NCBI GenBank assembly: GCA_964573795.1
Contig: CAZNMF010000110.1
Coordinates: forward strand, 1 to 28,844
Direction of reading: 5' to 3'
Source of the DNA: CAZNMF01 sp964573795
GTDB lineage: Bacteria; Acidobacteriota; Vicinamibacteria; Vicinamibacterales; SCN-69-37
Length of the DNA: 28,844 bases
The notes beneath the pieces are model-generated. The model saw only the letters and a list, made by a program, of their open reading frames with translations. It had not been told where the DNA came from and searched no databases. The position numbers and the translations under genes are program-made. This document shows positions 1 to 9,160 of the stretch, in pieces; positions within the stretch are counted from its first letter, which is position 1, and every line of letters begins with the position of its first letter.

Positions 1-393
1 TCGAACGCGCTGCAGAAGCCGAAGCGCTTCTTCGGCGCCGCGCGCAACATCGAGGAGGGCGGCTCGATCACGATCATGTCGACCGCGCTCATCGACACCG
101 GCTCGCGCATGGACGACGTGATCTTCGAGGAGTTCAAGGGCACGGGCAACATGGAAATCCACCTCGACCGCAAGCTGGTCGACAAGCGCGTGTTCCCGGC
201 GATCGACATCATCAAGAGCGGCACGCGCAAGGAAGAGCTGCTCATCCCGAAGGACGACCTCAACCGCATCTGGGTCCTGCGCAAAGTGCTCACGCCGCTC
301 TCACCGGTCGAAGCGATGGAACTGCTGCTCGACAAGATGGGCAAGACGAAGAGCAACAGCGAGTTCCTCTCCGCGATGCAGCAGATGCGGTAG
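1..393 (+). CDS. rho: Transcription termination factor Rho, C-terminal part (5' end outside window)
   Basis: The reading frame is open from base 1 and ends in TAG at 391-393, giving the last 130 residues of Rho, the hexameric RNA-dependent ATPase that ends transcription at untranslated RNA. Visible Rho signatures are the segment AARNIEEGGSITIMSTAL followed by the region that leads to the arginine-finger side of the ATPase, the block RVFPAIDIIKSGTRKEELL, and the C-terminal helical tail ending SAMQQMR. The N-terminal RNA-binding domain and the Walker motifs lie left of the window, so completeness cannot be judged. The gene is convergent with the leftward stress operon and is followed immediately by a strong hairpin. 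Identification is from conserved sequence and is secure. Confidence 0.96.
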   Translation, partial: SNALQKPKRFFGAARNIEEGGSITIMSTALIDTGSRMDDVIFEEFKGTGNMEIHLDRKLVDKRVFPAIDIIKSGTRKEELLIPKDDLNRIWVLRKVLTPLSPVEAMELLLDKMGKTKSNSEFLSAMQQMR

Positions 394-428
394 CGGCATC
401 GGCGGTGTCGGCCGATGCCGACGCCGCC
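394..428. terminator. Hairpin terminator between rho and the convergent GT8 gene
   Basis: Directly after the rho stop codon two overlapping hairpins can form. Stem A pairs 394-403 with 411-420 (10 perfect pairs, 7-base loop). Stem B pairs 401-412 (GGCGGTGTCGGC) with 417-428 (GCCGACGCCGCC), which is 12 pairs with one G-U and a CGAT loop. They share bases, so only one can form at a time. Only a short T run follows (GTTTCG), so as an intrinsic terminator it is modest. On the other strand it lies just past the GT8 stop codon (complement of 435-437), so it may serve both genes. Confidence 0.6.
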
Positions 429-434
429 GTTTCG

Positions 435-1334
435 TCAGCGGCTCGCGCGGATGCGCCGCAGCGACCGCAGCGTCGCCTTCGTCATTCGCAGTTCCTGCGT
501 AATTCCTAGACGCGACGAGACGCGGCTGGGCCGGTGGCCCCACCAGGCCGTCTGCGTCGCCCAGTCGCGCCACAGCGCCGCGTTGGCGTTCGCGTAACGG
601 CCAAACCAGTTCCACGGTTTCGGCGCGCCCACGAAATGGAAGATGCGCCCCGTGCGCGCAGTCGACGGCACGACTGGCGAGTCCGGCCAGAGAAACGTGT
701 TGAACTCCTGGCCGAACGCGCCCGTGATATCGGCGAGCACGCAATTGAGCACGGTCTGATCCGCACTGAGCAGCGCGTGCGGATGCTCGACGGCAAAGGC
801 GACGCACCGTTCGGAGAGGCGCTCATCCCGCCATCGCGTCAGGTTGAGCGCAAGCACGCCGCAGTTGAAGTACACCGCGTCGAGGGGCATGCCGAGCGCG
901 TCGAACGTTGGACGGTCGAGGCTGTCGCGGCGCACGCCAGAGCCTTCGGCGTGCAACGCGGGGGCGGCGCTCGCCAGCGCGAAGAGCGGATCGAGCGGCC
1001 GCGTGACGACGAGATCGCAGTCGAGATAGACGCAGGCGTCGCTGTCCGGCAGGAGATCCGGCAGGAACAACCGGCCGTACGTCGTGTAGTTGCCGCGGAG
1101 CGATCGAACGCGCCCGGCGAGCGGGGTCGCGTACGCGCGAAACTCGAGCCGATGGCGCCCGAGCCGGCCGGCCGCAGTCCGTTCGACGAGCTGCCGTTGA
1201 AAGGATGTGAGCTGCTCGCCGAAGACCACGAGCCGCATCGGCGCCGAATCGCGTGCGTGGTCGAGCAGTGACGCGAGCGTGACGTGGAGTCCCGACAGGA
1301 TCCACCGATCGGCGAACAGCGCGACGGTATTCAC
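435..1334 (-). CDS. Family 8 glycosyltransferase (LPS galactosyl/glucosyltransferase-like)
   Basis: A 299-residue retaining glycosyltransferase of family GT8. Recognised by the DxD metal/nucleotide-sugar site in YLDCDLVV (D105, D107), the block FNCGVLALNL (156-165), DQTVLN (192-197) and the C-terminal HFVGAPKPW (233-241), all in the order and spacing usual for GT8 enzymes such as the LPS galactosyltransferases. There is no signal peptide or membrane helix, so it should act in the cytosol or at the inner face of the membrane on a lipid-linked sugar acceptor. The acceptor and donor cannot be read from sequence. Its start lies 10 bases after the ftsH stop on the same strand, so it is probably the last gene of the stress operon, an unusual partner for a surface-glycan enzyme. 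Confidence 0.88.
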   Translation of the reverse strand: MNTVALFADRWILSGLHVTLASLLDHARDSAPMRLVVFGEQLTSFQRQLVERTAAGRLGRHRLEFRAYATPLAGRVRSLRGNYTTYGRLFLPDLLPDSDACVYLDCDLVVTRPLDPLFALASAAPALHAEGSGVRRDSLDRPTFDALGMPLDAVYFNCGVLALNLTRWRDERLSERCVAFAVEHPHALLSADQTVLNCVLADITGAFGQEFNTFLWPDSPVVPSTARTGRIFHFVGAPKPWNWFGRYANANAALWRDWATQTAWWGHRPSRVSSRLGITQELRMTKATLRSLRRIRASR

Positions 1335-1344
1335 GTCGCGGAAG

Positions 1345-3194
1345 CTATTGCGCCGCGTGCGCGCTCAGCATCTCCCGCAGCTCGTCGCCCTCGATGACTT
1401 CCTTCTCGAGCAGAAGCTCCGTCAGCTGATCGAGCGTCGCGCGATGGGTCGTCAGGATCGCGCGCGCGGCGGTCTCCGACTCGGCGACGAGGCGTTTGAC
1501 TTCGACGTCGATCACGCGCGCCGTCTCTTCCGCGTACGCGCCGCGCTCGGGCATCGACGGCGTGTCGAGGAACATGCTGCGGCTGCGGCCCTCGTGATTG
1601 ACCGGGCCGACCGCGTCGCTCATGCCGTACTCGGTCACCATCGCGCGGGCGATGTCGGTCGCGCGCAGCAGGTCGTTGTGCGCGCCCGTCGTCAGCTCGC
1701 CGAAGACGAGCCACTCCGCCGATCGGCCGCCGAGCAGCACCGTCAGCTCGTTCTGCAGCTCCGCGCGCGTGCGCAGGTAGCGATCCTCGGTCGGCAGCTG
1801 CATCGTGTACCCGAGCGCGCCGAAGCCGCGGCCGATGATCGACACCTTGTGCACCGGGTCCTGGCCCGGCAGCGAGCTCGCGACGATCGCGTGCCCGACC
1901 TCGTGCACGGCGATGACGCGGCGGATGCGCGGATTCATCGCGCGCTTCTTCTCGAGGCCCGCGACGATGCGATCGACGGCCTCGTCGAAGTCGGAGCGAT
2001 CGACGGCCTTCTTGTCGCGGCGGGCCGCCAGGAGCGCCGCCTCGTTGACGAGGTTGGCGAGATCCGCGCCCGCGAACCCGCCCGTGCGCGCGGCCAGCAC
2101 CGACAGGTCCACGTTGTCCGCGAGCTTCACCGTGCGCACGTGGATGCGCAGGATCGCCTCGCGGCCCTTCACGTCCGGCTTGTCGACGAGCACGCGGCGA
2201 TCGAAGCGTCCCGGCCGGAGCAGCGCCGGATCCAGCACTTCCGGCCGGTTCGTCGCGGCCATGATGATGACGCCCTTCTTCGCGTCGAACCCGTCCATCT
2301 CGGCGAGCAGCTGGTTCAGCGTCTGCTCGCGCTCCTCGTGCCCGCCCATCGGGGACTGCACGCGCGTCTTCCCCAGTGCGTCGAGCTCGTCGATGAAGAC
2401 GATGCACGGTGCTTTGGCCTCGGCCTGACGGAACAGATCGCGGACGCGCGCGGCGCCGACGCCGACGAACATCTCGACGAACTCCGAGCCGCTGAGGCTG
2501 AAGTAGGGGACCTTGGCCTCGCCGGCGACCGCGCGGGCCAGCAGCGTCTTGCCGGTGCCCGGAGGTCCGACGAGCAGCACGCCCTTCGGAATGCGTCCGC
2601 CGAGCGTCGTGTACTTCGACGGGTTCTTCAGGAAGTCGACGACCTCGCGCAGCTCGTCCGCGGCTTCGTCGACGCCCGCGACGTCCGCGAAGCTGACCTT
2701 CACGTCGTCTTCCGCGTAGATCTTCGCCTTGCTCCGCGCGAAGGACATGATGCCGCCCTCGGCGTTGCCCATGCGGCGGAAGAAGAACGACCACAGCGCG
2801 ATCACCAGCAGCACGGGGAAGATCCAGCCGAGGATCTCCGTGAGCCACTGGCTCTGCACTTCGCCGGCATAGCGCACCTTCTGCGCGTCGAGCTGCTCGG
2901 AGAGCTTGGGATCCTCCACGCGCACGGACGTGAACGCCTTCTGCGCGCCGTCGCCGTCCTGGTACTTGCCCGTCACCGCGTCCTTGCTGAGCTGGACCTC
3001 GACGACCCGGCCCTGCGCGAGCAGCGACTTGAACTCGGAGTAGTCGAGCGTCTGGCCCTGATGCAGGTACACGCTGACCAGATTCGCGACGAGCAGCACG
3101 GCGAACAGCGCCGCGCCGAACCAGATCGGCGAGATCGGACGGCGAGGATTCGGGAGACGACGGCGAGGCTGGCGCTGGTTGGCGTCTGGAGTCA

Positions 3195-3195
<1 letters not shown>
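1345..3195 (-). CDS. ftsH: ATP-dependent zinc metalloprotease FtsH
   Basis: A 616-residue membrane-anchored AAA+ protease that degrades misfolded membrane and short-lived cytosolic proteins. Order of parts: basic N-terminus, first membrane helix about 23-45, periplasmic domain about 46-118, second helix about 119-139, AAA module with Walker A GPPGTGKT (210-217), pore motif FVGVGA (about 243-248), Walker B VFIDEL (266-271), second region of homology with ATNRP...LLRPGRFDRR (about 314-334), and the zinc protease site HEVGH (431-435) with a likely third ligand in the later GAHND motif. The common form of the site is HEAGH; the valine keeps HExxH intact. Length is normal for the family. Its ATG overlaps the clpB stop by one base (TGATG), so translation is probably coupled. 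Confidence 0.95.
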
Positions 3196-5828
<2,633 letters not shown>

Positions 5829-5840
5829 TCCATCGCGCGG

Positions 5841-6830
5841 TTACCCGCGGCGCTCCTCGATCGCCTTCAACGCTTCGTAGTGCGCGCGCTCGTCCTCGCT
5901 CAGCGTCGACGGCACCTGCACGGCCACGCTCGCATAGAGATCGCCGCGCTCGTTCGGCCGGCCGACGGCCGGCATGCCGTGGCCGCGCAGGCGGAACGTG
6001 CGCCCGTTCGCGGTGAGCTCGGGAATCTTCAGGCGCAGCGTCGAGCCGCTGAGCGTCGGTACGCTCACGTCGCCGCCGAGCACCGCCGTGGTCACCGGCA
6101 CGTCGACCTGCAGATGGAGATCCTGTCCGCGCCGTTCGAACGTCTTGTGCGGCAGCAGATGGACCGTCAGATACAGATCGCCTGCCTTGCCGCCACGGCC
6201 GCCGGGCGCGCCTTCGCCGGCGGCGCGCACGCGGGCGCCGTCCTTGACGCCCGCGGGAATGCGCACCTCGACCGTACGCTCCTGCCCGTCGCGCGTCGAG
6301 CTCAGCCGCCGCGTCGTGCCGCTGAACGCCTCCTCGAGCGTCAGCTCGATCGGATGCTCGAGGTCGTGCCCGCGCGCGGTGCGCGTGCCGCCGCGCGATC
6401 CGCGCCGCGTCTCGCCGCCCGCGCTGAATCCGCCGCCGAAGAACGTCTGGAAGAAGTCCGAGAACGGATGATCGGCGCCGAACGCCTCTTCCATCTCCTC
6501 GGGCGTCATCGTCCGGTACTGCGCCCCGCCGCCGCCCTGGCCGAACGGGCCCGCCCATCCCGGCGGGACGCCGGCGCCCTGACCGGCCGCCTGCGCGCGC
6601 TCGTACTCGCGCCAGTTCGCGCCGAGCTCGTCGTACTTGCGGCGCTTCTCGGGATCGCCGAGAACCTCGTTGGCCTCGTTGATCTCCTTGAACCGCGATT
6701 CGGCCTTCTTGTCACCCGGATTCAGATCCGGATGGAACTCGCGGGCCAGCTTGCGGTACGCGCGCTTGATCTCGGCGTCGGAGGCCGTCTTGGGCACGCC
6801 CAGCGTCGTGTAGTAGTCCTTGAACTCCAT
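5841..6830 (-). CDS. cbpA: DnaJ-family co-chaperone of the CbpA type (no zinc finger)
   Basis: A 329-residue Hsp40. The J domain occupies about 1-70 with the DnaK-stimulating HPD triad at 33-35, followed by a glycine-rich linker (about 75-150) and the two substrate-binding C-terminal domains (about 155-320). The CxxCxGxG zinc-finger repeats of classical DnaJ are absent, which makes it a class B (CbpA-like) protein. It should deliver unfolded clients to DnaK and so feed ClpB, encoded 12 bases downstream. The start ATG lies 9 bases after the hspR stop, so the two are co-transcribed. No dnaK or grpE is in the window. The name cbpA describes the domain type; the gene could equally be called dnaJ2. 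Confidence 0.9.
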   Translation of the reverse strand: MEFKDYYTTLGVPKTASDAEIKRAYRKLAREFHPDLNPGDKKAESRFKEINEANEVLGDPEKRRKYDELGANWREYERAQAAGQGAGVPPGWAGPFGQGGGGAQYRTMTPEEMEEAFGADHPFSDFFQTFFGGGFSAGGETRRGSRGGTRTARGHDLEHPIELTLEEAFSGTTRRLSSTRDGQERTVEVRIPAGVKDGARVRAAGEGAPGGRGGKAGDLYLTVHLLPHKTFERRGQDLHLQVDVPVTTAVLGGDVSVPTLSGSTLRLKIPELTANGRTFRLRGHGMPAVGRPNERGDLYASVAVQVPSTLSEDERAHYEALKAIEERRG

Positions 6831-6839
6831 AGCTGCGAT

Positions 6840-7208
6840 TTACCGCTTCCGTTCCGGCTCGAGGCCCAGCAGCTCGAACAGCGCGTCGACCTCCGCGGCC
6901 AGACGCCGGTGCGCGTCGCCGCGCGACGAGGCGCGCTGCACGTCGTCGAGCAGCGGCCGCAGGCGGCGGGCGATGTCGGCGACGGAGAGCAGCCGCTGCA
7001 CGCCGGCGAGATTGACGCCGGCTCCGTCGACCAGCGCCTTGATCAGACGCAGCCGATCGAGCTCGTCCTGCGTGTAGACCCGCATGCTGCCGAGCGAGCG
7101 CGACGGCCGCACGAAGCCGAGGCGCTCGTACTTGCGCAGCGTCTGCGGGTGCATGTCCAGCAGCTCGGCGGCCATGCTGATGAGGTACATCTCGCGGGAC
7201 TTGCTCAT
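6840..7208 (-). CDS. hspR: MerR-family heat-shock repressor HspR
   Basis: A 122-residue MerR-type DNA-binding regulator. The N-terminal winged helix-turn-helix reads LISMAAELLDMHPQTLRKYE and continues GFVRPSRS...RVYTQDELDRL, the standard HspR pattern. The C-terminal half is helical (VQRLLSVADIARRLRPL) and lacks the metal-binding cysteines of MerR. In Streptomyces and Mycobacterium, HspR represses dnaK, clpB and its own operon with DnaK as co-repressor. Here it leads an operon of cbpA, clpB and ftsH. The frame stays open up to 7259, but the ATG at 7208 is chosen because it gives the family-typical N-terminus and because the extended form would cover the promoter and operator. A tiny frame of four codons (7219 to 7205) overlaps its start as ATGA. 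Confidence 0.92.
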   Translation of the reverse strand: MSKSREMYLISMAAELLDMHPQTLRKYERLGFVRPSRSLGSMRVYTQDELDRLRLIKALVDGAGVNLAGVQRLLSVADIARRLRPLLDDVQRASSRGDAHRRLAAEVDALFELLGLEPERKR

Positions 7209-7230
7209 GTCCGGGTCATGCCACAGCACG

Positions 7231-7259
7231 AGTGTATGGCTTGATACGAGTCGTGTCAA
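7231..7259 (-). promoter_or_regulatory. Sigma70-type promoter of the hspR-cbpA-clpB-ftsH operon
   Basis: On the minus strand the sequence reads TTGACA (complement of 7254-7259), a 17-base spacer, then TACACT (complement of 7231-7236). The -35 box is perfect and the -10 matches TATAAT at four of six positions with ideal spacing. The predicted transcript start, near 7224, leaves a leader of about 16 bases before the hspR ATG at 7208. The position explains why the longer hspR start is unlikely. Confidence 0.65.
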
Positions 7260-7260
7260 T
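7240..7260. promoter_or_regulatory. HAIR-like HspR operator overlapping the promoter
   Basis: The inverted repeat CTTGATA-N7-TGTCAAT matches the published HspR operator (HAIR, CTTGAGT-N7-ACTCAAG) in spacing and in nine of the ten core bases CTTGA-N11-TCAAG. It covers the -35 box and most of the spacer of the leftward promoter, a position suited to repression. Binding by the HspR encoded next to it is inferred. As the site is also in front of the divergent TerC gene, it could affect both. Confidence 0.65.
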
Positions 7261-7330
7261 GTTCGGTTCCGTCGCCCCCGTGGCGGCGTGACACGTCCGC
7301 CGGTTTCGGCGAATACTGAGGCACCCGCCA

Positions 7331-8053
7331 GTGCTCTTCGATCTTCACGCCGCCGACTTCGTCACCATCGGCCTGCTCGTCGTCCTCGAAGGCCTGCTCA
7401 GCGCCGACAACGCGCTGGTGATGGCCATCATGGTGCTGGGTCTGCCGCGCGAGGCGCACCAGCGCGCGCTGCGCTACGGACTGGTCGGCGGCTTCGTGTT
7501 CCGCATCGCGGCCACGCTGCTCGCGACGTACCTGATCTCGGTGACGTGGATCAAGCTGCTCGGCGGGCTGTACCTCGGCTACCTGACGTGGGCGCACTTC
7601 GGCCGATCGCGGGACGGCGAGTCCCGTCACGAGCCGCCGAAGGCCAAGGCGGCCTTCGGCCTGTCGGTCTTCTGGGCCACGGTGGTCAAAGTCGAGCTCG
7701 TCAACCTGGCGTTCTCGATCGATTCGATTCTCGTCGCCGTCGCGATGTCGCGAAAGCTGGCGGTGGTTCTGGCGGGCGGGATCCTGGGCATCCTCGCCAT
7801 GCGGCTCGTCGTAGGGCAATTGCTCGAATTGATCCGTCGCTATCCCGCGCTGGTCGATGGCGCGTTCGTCATCATCGGCTGGGTGGCGGTGAAGCTCTGC
7901 GCCGAGTATCTCCACGACATCCACCTGGTCGACTGGGAGATCCCCAAAACGTTCTCGCTGACCCTCATCGTCGTAATTTTCGTCGCGTCGTTGGTGTACG
8001 CGCGACGACAACCCCCGCCGCCGAAGGACCCAAAGCCGCCAGTCATTACATAA
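7331..8053 (+). CDS. TerC-family integral membrane protein
   Basis: A 240-residue membrane protein of the TerC/YkoY family with about seven hydrophobic helices. Family signatures are the acidic intramembrane motifs SADNALV near residue 25 and FSIDSILVAV near residue 135, thought to take part in metal ion passage; several members export manganese or help metallate exported proteins. The start is GTG at 7331, the only reasonable start before the first helix. A soluble loop rich in K, R and P (about 92-115) separates the two halves, and the tail ends in a proline-rich stretch. It is divergent from hspR and shares its upstream region. A yybP-ykoY manganese riboswitch, common before such genes, does not fit in the leader of about 70 bases. 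Confidence 0.88.
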   Translation: MLFDLHAADFVTIGLLVVLEGLLSADNALVMAIMVLGLPREAHQRALRYGLVGGFVFRIAATLLATYLISVTWIKLLGGLYLGYLTWAHFGRSRDGESRHEPPKAKAAFGLSVFWATVVKVELVNLAFSIDSILVAVAMSRKLAVVLAGGILGILAMRLVVGQLLELIRRYPALVDGAFVIIGWVAVKLCAEYLHDIHLVDWEIPKTFSLTLIVVIFVASLVYARRQPPPPKDPKPPVIT

Positions 8054-8308
8054 TCGTCATGCGCTGACAATCCGGTCGTGCGCTGACGCCGCCGCGTCCT
8101 GAGGGCGACGTGTCGGAAAATCGAGCGGTTGTATCGAACTCGCGACATTTGAGTCAGTTAGCGACGCGGCTCGTCACGCGCCTCTGACGCGTCGTCTTTG
8201 CGCGTGGCGGGTACGGCCGTTGCTCTATCACGGTGCGCGCGAGAGCGGGCTTTCACGTCGAAAAGCCCCTGGTCGGGAAGAACGAAGTCGCGCTGGAAGA
8301 AGAGACTG
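8054..8308. other. Intergenic region before the NusG-like gene, with one small hairpin
   Basis: The 255 bases between the TerC gene and the NusG-like gene hold no convincing gene and no clear promoter hexamers. A repeated 9-mer TGCGCTGAC occurs twice near the left end. A hairpin with a 7-bp stem (GGGCTTT at 8247-8253 with AAAGCCC at 8262-8268, loop of 8) lies about 40 bases before the start codon; it could be a leader structure, but nothing else supports a function. Confidence 0.3.
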
Positions 8309-8848
8309 ATGGATTCGAGCGCCGCTGAGGACTGGATCGCGACCGGCGGATGTCTCGAATCGACGTCGTGGTTCGCCGTTTGGACTCGTTCGAGGCACGA
8401 GAGCACGGTTTTCCGACAGCTCATCGGGAAGGGGCTACCCGCGTTCCTGCCCACGCTACCCCGCTGGAGCCATTGGAAGGATCGACGAAAGCGCATCGAG
8501 TGGCCGTTGTTTCCCGGCTACTGCTTCGCGCGGATCGATCCGGCCGACTCGCTGCGGATTCTGTCGTGCCTGGGCGTCGTATCGATCGTCGGCTTCGACG
8601 GCCGGCCGGCGCCGATCGCCGATCGGGAAATCGAGAGCATCAGGACGCTCGTCGCGAGCGACCTGCGCTTCGACCCATCGCCGCTGATCGACGAGGGCGA
8701 TCCCGTGGAAGTCGTGCGCGGGCCGCTGCGCGGTGTCGTCGGGCGGCTCGTCAGGAAGAGCGGCCAGGCGCGGCTCATCCTGTCCGTCGGGCTCATCGGA
8801 CAGGGCGTGACCGTCGACGTGGACGCGGCGGACGTGAGGCGGTACTGA
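8309..8848 (+). CDS. NusG/RfaH-like specialised transcription antiterminator
   Basis: A 179-residue NusG paralogue. The NGN domain starts at WFAVWTRSRHES (about residue 20), continues with the FLPTLPRW...W and WPLFPGYCFARID blocks typical of the RNA-polymerase-binding face, and ends near IVGFDGRPAPI. The C-terminal KOW motif is GDPVEVVRGPLRGVVGRLVR (about 132-151). Paralogues of this kind (RfaH, LoaP, UpxY) reduce termination and pausing in long polysaccharide operons, and this one precedes a polysaccharide locus of at least 17 kb. The frame is open from 8198, but ATG 8309 is preferred: it has a GGAAGAAG-like ribosome site upstream and the extension is Arg/Ser-rich with no NusG resemblance. 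Housekeeping nusG normally sits with rplK, not here. Confidence 0.87.
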   Translation: MDSSAAEDWIATGGCLESTSWFAVWTRSRHESTVFRQLIGKGLPAFLPTLPRWSHWKDRRKRIEWPLFPGYCFARIDPADSLRILSCLGVVSIVGFDGRPAPIADREIESIRTLVASDLRFDPSPLIDEGDPVEVVRGPLRGVVGRLVRKSGQARLILSVGLIGQGVTVDVDAADVRRY

Positions 8849-8853
8849 GGCAG

Positions 8854-8890
8854 GTTCCGGGTTCTGGGGTTCTGCGTTCTGGGTTCTGCG
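8854..8890. repeat. Short tandem repeat of a GTTCTGG/GTTCTGC unit
   Basis: Just after the NusG-like stop codon, about five copies of a 7-8 base unit (GTTCCGG, GTTCTGGG, GTTCTGC, GTTCTGG, GTTCTGCG) follow each other. Non-coding, and part of the repeat-rich stretch that extends to about 9100. Confidence 0.6.
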
Positions 8891-8902
8891 GGCCCGTAAA
8901 TC

Positions 8903-8956
8903 GTAGCCGCAGGGCTTCAGCCTTGCGGGGCCAGGTGGGCCGCAGCCACCGGCTAC
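8903..8956. repeat. Nested inverted repeat (cruciform-like intergenic element)
   Basis: An outer pair GTAGCCG (8903-8909) and CGGCTAC (8950-8956) encloses an inner hairpin in which CCGCAGGGCT (8907-8916) pairs with AGCCTTGCGG (8919-8928) at nine of ten positions around a two-base TC turn. The outer and inner arms share three bases, so the full structures compete. The form resembles REP-type intergenic repeats. It may also act as a weak terminator after the NusG-like gene, but no T run follows. Confidence 0.5.
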
Positions 8957-9028
8957 GACAGTGGCCTGCCTTTGATGGAGGGGCGGACCTTCCGCTTTCG
9001 CGCAAGGCTTCGGCAGCCCACCGGAGCT

Positions 9029-9080
9029 CTTGACGGAGGTGGTCAAGTCCACGCGCGGCGGCCGAACCTGAGGTTCGGCC
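9029..9080. repeat. Two palindromes in the intergenic repeat region
   Basis: CTTGAC (9029-9034) pairs with GTCAAG (9042-9047) across 7 bases, and a perfect 10-bp palindrome follows: GGCCGAACCT and AGGTTCGGCC with a single G between them (9060-9080). Both are non-coding and lie before the lipoprotein gene. The whole stretch 8849-9160 contains no gene that could be supported. Confidence 0.5.
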
Positions 9081-9160
9081 CTCCAAGAGCGAGATCGAGA
9101 GATGCGTGCGCGGCGCATGCGAATGCGCGTCTGTGACCGAGAGGGCGAAGCTGTATCGAC

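Noticed and set aside
7209..7259. Longer form of HspR starting at 7259
   Set aside because: It would place coding sequence over the promoter and operator and adds 17 residues unlike the family N-terminus.
7260..7330. A yybP-ykoY (manganese) riboswitch before the TerC gene
   Set aside because: The gap is only about 70 bases and the GGGGAGUA loop core is not present.
8198..8308. Longer form of the NusG-like protein starting at 8198
   Set aside because: The extra residues are Arg/Ser/Lys-rich with no NusG similarity, and ATG 8309 has a plausible ribosome site.
9029..9047. A second HspR operator, CTTGAC-N7-GTCAAG
   Set aside because: The spacing between CTTGA and TCAAG is 9, not 11, and it lies in a repeat-rich patch with no promoter beside it.
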